Of a stretch of 42,572 nucleotides of DNA, positions 14,928 through 23,587 are shown piece by piece. Numbering within the stretch: position 1 is the stretch's first letter; every line of letters begins with the position of its first letter. Source of the DNA: Streptomyces minutiscleroticus (GTDB taxonomy: Bacteria > Actinomycetota > Actinomycetes > Streptomycetales > Streptomycetaceae); assembly GCF_014650875.1 (NCBI RefSeq), contig NZ_BMVU01000055.1, positions 1-42,572 on the forward strand. Direction: 5' to 3'. The position numbers were made by a program, and so were the translations under genes. A model generated the notes under the pieces. The model was not told the origin of the DNA, did not search any database, and saw only the letters and a program-made list of their open reading frames with translations.

Positions 14928-15368
14928 GTGCCCACGTCCATGCCCCGCGTCGAGGAGCCGCACGCCACGGGCAGCCGGGTGCTGGTCATCAGCGACCGGC
15001 TCGACGACGACCCGGTCCGCTTGCAGCCCTGCACCGTGCCTCTGCGGCACACCCCGTCCGCGCACTTCACCACCGCCGAGTACCAGGCCGCACCGCTGGT
15101 CATCCTGGACGACCGCAGCTACACCGCGTTCACGCTGCGGCACATGCCCCACCGCCCGGGCCTGATCCTCGTGCTGGCCGCACCCGACGACGCCGGCGTC
15201 TACCTGCGCGCGGCCGCCATCGGAGCCGAGGCTGTCATCCCCATCGACCGCAGCATGGACTGGCTGCATCTGCGCCTGCACGACGCCACCGACTGCCGCC
15301 ACACCGACTGGAACGCCCCCTTCAACACCGGTCCCGTCGACGGGCCCACGCCAGGAGGCGACGCATGA
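14928..15368 (+). CDS. Receiver-like (pseudo-REC) domain protein, 146 aa
   Basis: GTG 14928 follows AAGAAGGAGGT, the best Shine-Dalgarno in the unit. The order RVLVISDRLDD (strand 1), APLVILDDRSY (strand 3 position), GLILVLAAPDDAGVYLRAAA, then IGAEAVIPID (strand 5 and following turn) mimics a response-regulator receiver or CpaE-like N-terminal domain. The canonical phosphorylation and conserved Lys residues are not clear, so it would be a pseudo-receiver. No output domain is fused. The stop overlaps the next start (ATGA, 15365-15368). Confidence 0.55.
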   Translation: MPTSMPRVEEPHATGSRVLVISDRLDDDPVRLQPCTVPLRHTPSAHFTTAEYQAAPLVILDDRSYTAFTLRHMPHRPGLILVLAAPDDAGVYLRAAAIGAEAVIPIDRSMDWLHLRLHDATDCRHTDWNAPFNTGPVDGPTPGGDA

Positions 15369-16034
15369 GCCGCGCCATTCCCCAGCGGTGCGCGGGCCGC
15401 CCCCTGTCCGGTGGCCTGGTGGTGCCGTGGATCTCCCTGGTCCACGGCGGGCACGCGGTCTTCGGCAGCATGGACGCCGCACGGGCTCCGGCCGCCTTCC
15501 ACCGGCGGGCTGTGCCAGCTGTGCGGGCAGCAGCTTGACGAGCGGTGCTATCTCCTCGTGCGCCCCGCGGATGTGGCCACCGGCTGCGCACCAGAACCGG
15601 CCGTACACCCCGAATGTCTGCCGTATGCGGCCGCGCATTGCCCCATGTTGAATGGCGCCGCCACGCACTACCGCAGCCGTCCCGTCACAGCCGGCCACCC
15701 TGCCGGACGCCCCTGCGCCGACCCGGCCTGCCCCTGCCCGGCCCGCACGCCCGACGCCGGGCACGCCGCCCGCAGCGGCCGCCCGGCCGACCGGTACGAG
15801 GCCTGGATGATCCACACCCGCCACTACCGCCTCGTGCCCCTGCCCGACGCCCCGGAGACGGCCGTCGGCATCAGCCTCGCCGTACCCGTCCTGCGAAAAC
15901 GCCTCCTGCGCACCGCCGCACTCACGCCCCGGCAGCAGGAGCTGAAAGGGCTGCTGACCGGCCTGCTGCAACAGCTGCCGCCCGCACCGCCCGTCCCCGA
16001 CCGGTCCAACCAGAACGAAGGAGAGACGCCGTGA
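15365..16034 (+). pseudogene. Frameshifted hypothetical Cys-rich protein
   Basis: ATG 15365 overlaps the previous stop and reads MSRAIPQRCAGRPLSGGLVV onward, but this frame stops at 15536-15538. From about 15505 the coding signal continues one frame over as LCQLCGQQLDERCYLLVRPA to TGA 16032-16034. Removing one G from the GGCGGG run near 15503-15508 would join them into a protein of about 222 aa. The joined product has CQLCG, then HPECLPY, HCPML and CADPACPCP clusters, so it is probably zinc-binding. Similar Cys-rich proteins are found in Streptomyces, function unknown. Confidence 0.6.
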
Positions 16035-16768
16035 GCGAGCCGCACCTGCCCGTCCCCGACGGCGGCACCCTGACGTGGCTGCCCTTGAAGCCCATCGGGC
16101 ACCAGTTCACCCGCGATGAGGTCGCCGTGCTCGACCTGCACGGAGAAGCGCACGTCATGGACGCGCCGTACAGCTGCGACGTCTGCGACATGGCGCCGCG
16201 CTGGCAGATCACCGAGCACGCCGTCCATGTCCAGGACCCCTGCCCCTACCCGGACGGCATCACCACCACGATCACCCTCAACGTGCCCTCCGGGCGCATC
16301 CTCGTCACCGACGACCTGCGCCCCGTCTACCGGTGGGAGCGCAAAGGGCGCGCCGACTACAGCACCGCCCTGGGGCAGGCGCAGGTGGTGCGGGCCATGG
16401 CCGCCATCGGCTGCGCCTTCGGCCCTGTGGGCAACACCTGCCCCGGCCTGTACCGCACGGGCGAGGACAGCTTCGTCATCGCCCGCCCCCGCTACAGCGA
16501 GGACGAGAACGGCGACCCCGACCTGCCCGAAGACACCTGCCTGGCCAACATCTGCACCGCCCTGTGGGCGTACTCCATCGCCGACGTCGAGCACTGGAAG
16601 GCCCGCGGCGGCGACCCCGGCAGCCTCGGCTGGACCGACACGATCGTCGACATCACGCCGGGGACCTACCAGTTCACCCACCACAGCGGAGAACGCGGCT
16701 TCGACTCGGACACCGCCGACGCCGTGATCTTCGCCCACATCCAGCGCATCGGAGAGGCGCAGTCATGA
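16031..16768 (+). CDS. Hypothetical protein, 245 aa
   Basis: GTG 16031 overlaps the previous TGA by 3 bp. The protein is beta-rich, with CDVCD near 50-54, GITTTITLNVPSGRILVTDD near 76-95, and C-terminal VDITPGTYQFTHHSGERGF. The segments TALGQAQVVRAMAAIG and CLANICTALWAYSIADVEHW look helical. No recognised family. Its stop overlaps the next start (ATGA at 16765). Confidence 0.65.
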   Translation: MSEPHLPVPDGGTLTWLPLKPIGHQFTRDEVAVLDLHGEAHVMDAPYSCDVCDMAPRWQITEHAVHVQDPCPYPDGITTTITLNVPSGRILVTDDLRPVYRWERKGRADYSTALGQAQVVRAMAAIGCAFGPVGNTCPGLYRTGEDSFVIARPRYSEDENGDPDLPEDTCLANICTALWAYSIADVEHWKARGGDPGSLGWTDTIVDITPGTYQFTHHSGERGFDSDTADAVIFAHIQRIGEAQS

Positions 16769-17367
16769 TCACACCGAACCGCGCGACGCCCGAGGGCGCT
16801 GCCATCGTCGACCTGCATCAGGAAATGCTCGGCCTGCGCGAGCGGTACGACGAGCTGCCCGGAGCAGAAGTCGTCCCCGTCCTCGAACACTGGCTGACCC
16901 GCTTCGACTTCACCACGCCCGCCGACTTCCACATGCACCCCCCGCAGGAGACGTGGGGCCTGCCCCTGGCCGACCCGCCCGAAGAAGCGCACGCCGGCAC
17001 ACTCGGCACGGACACGGCCGCCCGCCCCTTCCCCTCCCGGCAGGAGTGCATCCTGGCCAACACCACGGCCGTCTTCCACGAACTGGACGGCCCCCGCGGT
17101 GAAGGCCTGCCCTGCCTCGAAGTGGCCGGCGTCCTGGTCTTCCTCTACCTCGACCCCCGCTGGAAGACCGTGCGGGTGTCGGTGCATCTGGACTCCACCG
17201 CCGAGCGCCTGGTGCGCCCCGACGGCACGGTCCCGCTGCACGTCGAGGTCGAGGACACCGTGGTGTTCAGCGCCGGAGCCGCGCGGCCAGCAAGCCGGTG
17301 GAGGCGGAGCCTGCGAGGCTTGGTTCGCCGGTCCCAGCGCAGGGGCCGTACCGGACCCAGGGCGTGA
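16765..17367 (+). CDS. Hypothetical protein, 200 aa
   Basis: Translationally coupled to the upstream gene. It is acidic over about 160 residues, then has a strongly basic tail (RWRRSLRGLVRRSQRRGRTG) that could bind nucleic acid or membrane. VAGVLVFLYLDPRWKTVRVS (about 116-135) is a beta hairpin pattern rather than a membrane segment. Its sequence pattern (RQECILANTTAVFHELDGP) parallels the upstream protein's CLANICTALW segment, so the two may be distant paralogues. Last gene of the P6 unit. Confidence 0.6.
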   Translation: MITPNRATPEGAAIVDLHQEMLGLRERYDELPGAEVVPVLEHWLTRFDFTTPADFHMHPPQETWGLPLADPPEEAHAGTLGTDTAARPFPSRQECILANTTAVFHELDGPRGEGLPCLEVAGVLVFLYLDPRWKTVRVSVHLDSTAERLVRPDGTVPLHVEVEDTVVFSAGAARPASRWRRSLRGLVRRSQRRGRTGPRA

Positions 17368-17376
17368 CGGAGAGGG

Positions 17377-17404
17377 TTGACCTATCCCTAAACCCTACTA
17401 TTAT
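17377..17404 (+). promoter_or_regulatory. Promoter P7 of the ssb unit
   Basis: The -35 TTGACC (17377-17382) and -10 TATTAT (17399-17404) are separated by the same 16-bp spacer as the other backbone promoters. The upstream box and the 5' hairpin are missing, and the Shine-Dalgarno AGGAGG (17412-17417) follows immediately, giving a very short leader. Confidence 0.75.
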
Positions 17405-17424
17405 GGAAGTCAGGAGGTGTTCGC

Positions 17425-17973
17425 ATGGCTCAGTCCGACACGCATGTGTCCGGAACCGTCACCGGCGATGCCGAGTGCCGGTTCACCGAATCCGGGATCG
17501 CCGTCGCCCGCTTCCGCCTGGTCCACGTGCCCGTCCAGTGGGACGCCGCCACGCGCCAGTGGCGGGACGGTACGCCGGTCCGCTACGTGTGCACTGTCTG
17601 GCGGGACCTGGCCCGTACCGCCACGGAATCCCTGGTCGACGGCGTGCGCGTGATGGTCTCCGGTCGCGTCACCGAGATCCGGGACAACTGCATCCACCTG
17701 AGCGTGGACGAGGTCGGGCTGAGCCTGCGCCAGCGCATCGCCTACACCGAGGCCAGCCTGCCCAGCCCGGCCGCTGCCGCGCCCATGTCCCCCGCAGCGC
17801 CGGTCGCTTCGGTCGCTGCCCCTGCCCCGGCCGAGCCCGCCGAGGGGCGTGCTGTGCGTCCGGCCGCTCGCCGGGCGAGCGGCCCGCCCGGCTGGTGGAA
17901 GCAGGAGCGGGCCGCCGGGTGGCACCGTCCCGCCCGCAGCACGGCCGCCGACGTCTCCCCTTCGCGCCGGTAG
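17425..17973 (+). CDS. ssb: Single-stranded DNA-binding protein, 182 aa
   Basis: ATG 17425 follows AGGAGG. The N-terminal 110 residues form the SSB OB-fold: VSGTVTGDAECRFTESG, AVARFRLVHVP, RYVCTVWRDLARTATESLVD, VRVMVSGRVTEI. The rest is an Ala/Pro-rich disordered linker ending in a basic segment; the acidic DDxPF tip of housekeeping SSBs is absent, as is usual for plasmid-type SSBs. It binds ssDNA during plasmid replication or transfer. It is headed by P7 and followed by a dprA-like gene. Confidence 0.85.
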   Translation: MAQSDTHVSGTVTGDAECRFTESGIAVARFRLVHVPVQWDAATRQWRDGTPVRYVCTVWRDLARTATESLVDGVRVMVSGRVTEIRDNCIHLSVDEVGLSLRQRIAYTEASLPSPAAAAPMSPAAPVASVAAPAPAEPAEGRAVRPAARRASGPPGWWKQERAAGWHRPARSTAADVSPSRR

Positions 17974-18010
17974 CCGACCGCTCTTCGCGCTTCCCCCCTT
18001 CGCGCACCAC

Positions 18011-18042
18011 CTGCGGGGCGCTGGTTCGCCTGCCAGCGCTCC
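18011..18042 (+). terminator. Hairpin between ssb and the dprA-like gene
   Basis: GCGGG-GCGCTGG (18011-18022) pairs with CCAGCGC-TCCGC (18031-18042, one G-U) around an 8-nt loop. It lies in the 156-bp gap after ssb and is likely a terminator or attenuator. Confidence 0.5.
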
Positions 18043-18129
18043 GCCCCCCTTCGCCCTGTCCTTGTTCACCGTCTTCTGGGCGCGGTGCCGGTTTCGCCTG
18101 CCGGTGCTGCGCCCGTTGGGAGGTTCGTC

Positions 18130-18848
18130 ATGCCTGCATCCCGTGTCCCGTCCGAGCGCGCCGCCCGGGCCGCGCTGGCCGCCCACTTCACTCCCGAGGA
18201 GGTCGCCGCCGACCTTGCCGACCGCAGCGCCGCCGAGGTGTGGCAGCGGAGGGTGAGCGCCGATCCGGCCGGGCGTCTGGCCCGCTACCGGCCCGAGGAG
18301 GAGCTGCGCACCGCCACCGGCGGCGGGCAGTTCGTCATCCCCTCCGATCCGGAGTGGCCCGCCGCGCTGGAGGACCTGGGCGAGCAGTGCCCGCTGGGGC
18401 TGTGGGTGATCGGCCGCGAGTATCTGCCGCGGCTCACCGCGAGTGCGGTCGCCGTGATCGGCAACCGCAACCCCACCGACCACGCCCTGACCACCGCCCG
18501 CCTCTACGCTGGTGCCCTGGCCGCGGCCGGGCACACGGTCACGGCCACGCTGTCCTACGGCGTGGAGGCCACCGCGCACCGCACCGCTGCCGTCAGCGGC
18601 CAGGCCAGCCTGGCCGTCCTGCCGCGCGGCCTGGACCACTGCCACCCGCACGCCCACGGCTCCCTCATGCGCGACATCCGTGACAGCGGCGGCGCGGTGG
18701 CCAGCCTGTACCGGCCGGGCACCCCGGCCAGCGGCCTGACCATGCAGGCCACCGCCGCCGCGCTCACCGCCCTTTCCCGGGCCGTGGTCCTGGTGGAGGC
18801 GCTGGACCACAGCCAGACCATGCACACCGCCGACGCCGCGCTCGCCCT
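18130..18848 (+). pseudogene. DprA/Smf-like protein, 3'-truncated
   Basis: ATG 18130 follows GGGAGG. The Rossmann-type DprA core is visible: WPAALEDLGEQCPLGLWVIG, then AVAVIGNRNPTDHALTTARL, a YGVEATAHRTA segment (families usually have GID-x-x-AH), AVLPRGLDHCHPHAH, and AVVLVEA. Family members bind ssDNA and load RecA or act on incoming DNA. At about 18849 the homologous sequence stops (HTADAALAL) and the frame continues to 19107 only as antisense of the neighbouring hydrolase. The usual DprA C-terminal end of the Rossmann fold (G-R-x-V-x-A-V-P-G) is therefore lost. Confidence 0.75.
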
Positions 18849-18864
18849 GAGTTCGAGACGGAAC

Positions 18865-19806
18865 TCATACGCGCTTCTTTGGCAGAGAAGGGACGTGGCG
18901 GTGCAAGAACTCGATCTGGTCCGCGATGACGGTGTCGAACAGGGGCTCGACATAGGGATCGAAGTGGCCACCCTCGTAGACGCGAACGGTGGAGTGCCGC
19001 ATCTTGCCTGCTGCGTGCTCGGCGACGCGCCGGGGAGTGATCGCGTCCTGCGCGACGATCTGGACCAAGACCGGGCACTCGATGTTCCCGGCCCAACGCT
19101 GGGGTGAGTAGAAGCCGATCCTCAGCGCGATGCGGGCTGCCACGGTGTGGGGGTAGGCGTCCTCCTTCAGCCCCGACTCACGGAGGAGCGTGTGCATGCC
19201 TGGATAGGCGTCAGGCGAGGTCATCATCGCGGTGCGGCCGGGAAGGTCGACGCTCTTGATGTACACAGGTTCACGACCGAGCCGGGCGGCGATCGCGTCA
19301 CGAATTCCCGGCACGGCCACCCTGAGAGCGGCTCGCAGGCCGGTCGACCTCACCGCTGCCGGGCCGCTGACGTGCGGGACCTGAGCGATGACGGCGGCGA
19401 GAGGCTCTCCTTGGCCGGCGATGGTGATGACGTGGCCGCCGGCGAACGACGTCCCCCACGCCACGACTCGGGTATGGTCGACCCCCTCGAGCGACTTGGC
19501 GTAGCGAAGGGCGGCGCGCCAGTCCTCGTGCTGCATCGCGATGTCCAGGACCTGGCGCGGCTCACCCTCGCTCTCCCCGAAGTTTCGGTAGTCGAAGACC
19601 ACGACGATGTACCCGGCAGCGGCGAAGCGCTCGGCGTAGGCGTAGAGCCGCAGCGCACGCACCGAGCCGAAGCCGTGCGCCATCACGACGACGGGCAGCG
19701 GCCGATCTGCAGCGGTGGGCCGGTAGACGCGCGCAGCGCAGCGGGTGCCGCTGGAGTCGAACCACTCCTCCGACGTCGTGAACGTGCCGTTGAACGGCTC
19801 GGCCAT
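18865..19806 (-). CDS. Alpha/beta hydrolase, 313 aa
   Basis: ATG at 19806 follows GAGGAG on the minus strand. An alpha/beta-hydrolase fold is clear: VVVMAHGFGSVR (oxyanion HG, about 40-50), FDYRNFGESEG (about 71-81), the nucleophile elbow G-T-S-F-A-G (Ser about 120), an acidic residue in VQIVAQDAITP and the catalytic His in EGGHFDPY near the end. No signal peptide, so it is cytosolic. The substrate is unknown; as part of the island it may cleave an ester, lactone or ring-fission product. Transcribed in the same direction as the PucR gene upstream, with a 346-bp gap. Confidence 0.8.
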   Translation of the reverse strand: MAEPFNGTFTTSEEWFDSSGTRCAARVYRPTAADRPLPVVVMAHGFGSVRALRLYAYAERFAAAGYIVVVFDYRNFGESEGEPRQVLDIAMQHEDWRAALRYAKSLEGVDHTRVVAWGTSFAGGHVITIAGQGEPLAAVIAQVPHVSGPAAVRSTGLRAALRVAVPGIRDAIAARLGREPVYIKSVDLPGRTAMMTSPDAYPGMHTLLRESGLKEDAYPHTVAARIALRIGFYSPQRWAGNIECPVLVQIVAQDAITPRRVAEHAAGKMRHSTVRVYEGGHFDPYVEPLFDTVIADQIEFLHRHVPSLPKKRV

Positions 19807-20152
19807 GGTGCACTCCTCGTCTCAGTAAATCGTCTTGTATGACATTCAAGCCGGTAAATGGTTCTTAAACCGCGGACAGCGGTCCACGCGGTCGCGCGCC
19901 GCTTCCGCAGTCGCCGCGCCGTCACCGCGTCATAGACGGTGTGACGATCGTCCCGGAGGGGCCAGGGGCCCCGCGAAGCACGCCGGTGTGCTGGTGATCC
20001 TCGTGGTGCTCGCAGCGTGACCTCCGTCATGGCGAGGCGCCCAGACTCGCTCGTGCCGACAGAGAAGTCCTCGTTCGGACACACCAAAAAGAGCGACTCG
20101 TGCCGTAGTCGTAGACCAATCCGTTCTCAGCTGTACGGGGATCTGGTCGAGA
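19807..20152. other. Gap between hydrolase and PucR genes
   Basis: 346 bp with no convincing gene on either strand. It should hold the hydrolase promoter (minus strand). No clear -35/-10 pair, operator palindrome or terminator stands out. Confidence 0.4.
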
Positions 20153-21439
20153 TCACGGAGATCGGGAGAGCACGGCAGGTCCGAGCCAGCGACATGCGGC
20201 GAGTGCGAGCTCGAGGTCGAACCGGTCCTCCTCGATCGGCCGCCCCCGCAGCTGCACTGCTTTGTCCACCCGGTACTTGACCGTGTTCTTGTGAAGGTGG
20301 ACCTTCGCGGCGGTCGCGACAAAGCTCTGGTTCTCTTGGAGGAAGACGGTGAGGGTCTCACGCAGCCGCTCGACGCCTTCGTCGTCCTGCGCCAGGCCCC
20401 CGAGCATCGATGCGACGAGGTCGCGGGCGATGGTGAGGTCGCCTGCGAGGACCGCGGCTGCCCTGACTCCGGGGGCGGTGAACGACGTGATCTGGTGGGC
20501 CCGATCGGCGCCGATGACGGCGACCTGGTGAGCTCGCAGCGCCTGGCGGTGTGTCGCACGGAAGCCCGCGAGTCCCGTCCCGACCGCGCCGATCGCCGCC
20601 TTCACCTCATCCCCTGCCTCACCAAGGACTCGGGCCAAGCGGTCGAGGTCGATGCTCGCCCCTGCTTGCAGCGGCACCCAGCCCCAGCCGAGCGAGCGGT
20701 CCTGCGGGACGAATAGCGGCGACGACTCCGAACCAACCTCCTGGGCTATCGCGCTGGTTAGCTGCCCGAGACGCTCCAGCGGGCCCGTCGAGGCCATCCG
20801 CTCGTCCGCCCAGAGGACGAGTCCAAGGTGTTCCTGGCGGAGTCGGTAGCCAAGTACCTGCTCTGCCGCGGCCACGTCCACCTCGTCTCCGGCGAGGAGC
20901 GCGCTCAGCGTGGCCGTGCGGATCGTGTTGCGATTCGCCAGCCACCGCTCCCGCTCGGTCTCGTACTCCTCCACGACCTGCTCGGAAACCCGGTCGATGT
21001 AGGCGAAGGCGGTGTCCTGGAGTACCTGCAAGGCCGCGAACGAGACCCTGCCGTCCGGCTCGGCGCCGGCCAGCTCCCTGGCCACCCAGTCAAGGACGCG
21101 CCGGTGACCGAGGCGGTATGCGCGCAGCAGGGCGTTCGAGGAGATCTCGCGCTGCGCAAGACGTCGCGCGTACTCGACGGCCGGCCACGGCGCCTCCACC
21201 GCGTCGACCGGGACCCCGTACTGCGCGACGTGGAAGAAGGTCTTCACGTTGCTCTCCACACTCGCGTAGAGGAGGTCGAGCATCAGCTGGTCTCCGCGAA
21301 GCTCCGAGATCGACTCGGCGAGTTCGACCTGCAGCACGCGCGCGACGTCGTCGAGCTGCGCGCTCGTGGCCGCGGCGATGTCCGCGACGCGGGCGGCCGC
21401 GCGGCGGGCGATCTCCTCGCGGTCCGCCGAGGGATCCAT
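20153..21439 (-). CDS. PucR/CdaR-type transcriptional regulator, 428 aa
   Basis: ATG at 21439 follows GGAGGAAAGG on the minus strand. The long N-terminal ligand-responsive region (about 1-290) includes REISSNALLRAYRLGHRRVL. The C-terminal PucR helix-turn-helix follows: LRETLTVFLQENQSFVATAA, then KVHLHKNTVKYRVDKAVQL (about 380-398), with LELALAACRWLG last. Family members usually activate adjacent catabolic genes. It is divergent from the DUF3556-ligase-oxidoreductase operon, separated by 268 bp, so it probably regulates that operon and perhaps the hydrolase. Confidence 0.85.
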   Translation of the reverse strand: MDPSADREEIARRAAARVADIAAATSAQLDDVARVLQVELAESISELRGDQLMLDLLYASVESNVKTFFHVAQYGVPVDAVEAPWPAVEYARRLAQREISSNALLRAYRLGHRRVLDWVARELAGAEPDGRVSFAALQVLQDTAFAYIDRVSEQVVEEYETERERWLANRNTIRTATLSALLAGDEVDVAAAEQVLGYRLRQEHLGLVLWADERMASTGPLERLGQLTSAIAQEVGSESSPLFVPQDRSLGWGWVPLQAGASIDLDRLARVLGEAGDEVKAAIGAVGTGLAGFRATHRQALRAHQVAVIGADRAHQITSFTAPGVRAAAVLAGDLTIARDLVASMLGGLAQDDEGVERLRETLTVFLQENQSFVATAAKVHLHKNTVKYRVDKAVQLRGRPIEEDRFDLELALAACRWLGPAVLSRSP

Positions 21440-21707
21440 GGTCGGCCTTTCCTCCTGCGTCGGTCCCCGGGCACAGGTGCGCGGTGGGCTCTTGGATTGT
21501 CACTACTCGAACCGCAGCTAGAAGTCCGTACGGAGACCAATCCCTACCAACTCTTTTGGTTCGCGAGCACAGTGTTCCAGGTCTCACCGACTCCTTACAG
21601 TCCGTGCGTCCGGATCGCCTGACGCGGCCTCGGAAGCCGACGGCGCGCCACCCTGGCGCGGCAGCGACCGATGCGTGCCGCCCGGACCACCACCACGAGG
21701 AGCACCC

Positions 21708-23546
21708 ATGGGATTCATCAAACCGTCGCCGCAGCCGGTCGAGCCGGCGGCCTTCCTGAGGCTTCCCCTGCGCGAGCGCGTTCGCATCCTTTGCACCCAC
21801 TGGGTCGACGACGGGTTCGGCACACCGCGTGTGCTGCACGTCGTCTACATCATCAAGATGCTCGGCCTCTACTTCGGTGTCGGCATCTGGATCGCGTCGG
21901 CGACGTCTGGGATCGAGTTCACCGACGTCGGCTCCTGGTACCGCAACATCGTCGTGTACCAGAAGCTGGCCGTGTGGCTGATGCTGCTCGAGGTGATCGG
22001 ACTCGGCGGCGCATTCGGTCCCTTGTGCGGCCACTTCCGCCCGATGATCGGCAACATTCGGTACTGGATCCGTCCCGGCACCATTCGCATGGCGCCCTGG
22101 GGCAGCCGCGTGCCGCTCACTGGCGGCGACGAGCGCACCTGGTTCGACGTCGCGCTCTTCGTCGGCGTGCTCACCAGCCTCGTCTACCCGCTGGCCGCGC
22201 CGGCCGAGGCCGTGCCGGGCGAGTTCCTTCCGGCGGGCACCGGCACGCAGGAGCTCATCGCGCCGCACTACTTCATCCCGGTTCTCGTCCTCATGCCCCT
22301 GATGGGCCTGCGTGACAAGGTCGTCTTCCTGGCCGGCCGGTCCGAGCAGTACCTGCCGATCATGCTGTTCTCGGCGCTGCTGGGGACCATCAGCAGCACC
22401 GCGGACTTCATCGACCTCGTCGTGGTGTTCAAAATCGTCATCTGCGTCGTGTGGATCGGCGCCGGCGTGTCCAAGTTCGGTACCCACTTCGAGAACGTCG
22501 TGCCGCCGATGGTCTCCAACAGCCCGGCCATGCCAGGACGAGCCGTCAAGCGTCTGCACTACCGAGACGCCCCGAATGATCTGCGCCCCTCCCGCGTCGC
22601 CTACTTCATGGCGCACGTCGGCGGCACCGCGGTCGAGATCATCGTCCCGATCACCCTGCTGCTCACGACGAGCGCGACCGTGGCCCTGATCGGCGCGCTC
22701 TGCATGCTGGCCTTCCACATCTTCATCACCTCGACCTTCCCGCTTGCCGTCCCACTGGAGTGGAATGTCTTCTTCGGGTTCATCGCGATCGTCCTGTGGG
22801 TCGGGTTCGATCCCGGCACGTACAACATCTGGAACTTCTCCGAGTCGCTGCTGCTCGTCCCGGTCTTCGCGCTGCTGATGTTCGGGCCGGTCCTGGGCAA
22901 CCTGCGTCCCGACCTCGTCTCCTTCCTGCCCTCCATGCGCCAGTACGCAGGGAACTGGGCCTCGGCCGTGTGGGCGATGAAGCCCGGCGTGGAGGAGCGA
23001 CTCAACGAGCTGCCCGGCGTGGAGAACCAGATCGACCAGCTGCAGCGCATGGTCCCGACTCCGTACGAGCGCGACGATGCCGAGATGACGTTGCAGAAGG
23101 CGCTCGCCTGGCGCTCGATGCACAGCCAGGGGCGCGGCTTGTTCTCGCTTCTGTACACGCACCTCGCCGACATCGAGACACGCATCGTCCGCGAGGGCGA
23201 GTTCGTGTGCAACACCATCCTCGGCTTCAACTTCGGCGACGGCCACATGCACGACGCCCGCCTCGTCGCGGCCGTGCAAAAGCGCCTCGGCCTCGAGCCC
23301 GGCGACCTGGTCGTGGTCTGGGTCGAGTCCCAGCCCATCCACCGGCGCACCCAGCAGTATCAGGTGATCGACGCCGCCCTGGGCGTCGTCGAGCGTGGGA
23401 CGTGGAAGGTCGCCGACTGCGTGGCGGAGCAGCCTTGGCTGCCCAACGGCCCCGTCCCGCTGAACGTCACCTGGACCGCCGCCGGCTACCACCGTCGGCA
23501 GCCCCTCGGCGCAAACCCGAACCGTCCCGATGAGACACCCGCCTGA
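21708..23546 (+). CDS. DUF3556 family membrane protein, 612 aa
   Basis: ATG 21708 follows GAGGAG. The N-terminal two thirds hold about seven hydrophobic segments, including VVYIIKMLGLYFGVGIWIAS (about 47-66), LAVWLMLLEVIGLGGAFGPL, YFIPVLVLMPLMG, IVICVVWIGAGVSKFG and EIIVPITLLLTTSATVALIG. The C-terminal 200 residues are soluble. The sequence fits the actinobacterial DUF3556 family, found in mycobacteria and relatives; its reaction is not established. It is first in a three-gene operon with a CoA ligase and an FAD oxidoreductase, so a membrane-bound step on a lipid or terpenoid substrate is a reasonable inference. Confidence 0.75.
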   Translation: MGFIKPSPQPVEPAAFLRLPLRERVRILCTHWVDDGFGTPRVLHVVYIIKMLGLYFGVGIWIASATSGIEFTDVGSWYRNIVVYQKLAVWLMLLEVIGLGGAFGPLCGHFRPMIGNIRYWIRPGTIRMAPWGSRVPLTGGDERTWFDVALFVGVLTSLVYPLAAPAEAVPGEFLPAGTGTQELIAPHYFIPVLVLMPLMGLRDKVVFLAGRSEQYLPIMLFSALLGTISSTADFIDLVVVFKIVICVVWIGAGVSKFGTHFENVVPPMVSNSPAMPGRAVKRLHYRDAPNDLRPSRVAYFMAHVGGTAVEIIVPITLLLTTSATVALIGALCMLAFHIFITSTFPLAVPLEWNVFFGFIAIVLWVGFDPGTYNIWNFSESLLLVPVFALLMFGPVLGNLRPDLVSFLPSMRQYAGNWASAVWAMKPGVEERLNELPGVENQIDQLQRMVPTPYERDDAEMTLQKALAWRSMHSQGRGLFSLLYTHLADIETRIVREGEFVCNTILGFNFGDGHMHDARLVAAVQKRLGLEPGDLVVVWVESQPIHRRTQQYQVIDAALGVVERGTWKVADCVAEQPWLPNGPVPLNVTWTAAGYHRRQPLGANPNRPDETPA

Positions 23547-23587
23547 CCCCTCGTTGGCTGCCTCCCTCTCTCCTCGAAGGACGCCCT

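Noticed and set aside
15365..15538. A programmed ribosomal frameshift in the Cys-rich gene
   Set aside because: No slippery heptamer or downstream pseudoknot is apparent; simple mutation or sequencing error explains it more easily.
21090..23492. An 800-codon minus-strand open frame opposite the DUF3556 gene
   Set aside because: It spans the divergent promoter and the PucR start and has a His/Asp-rich pseudo-translation typical of the antisense of hydrophobic proteins.
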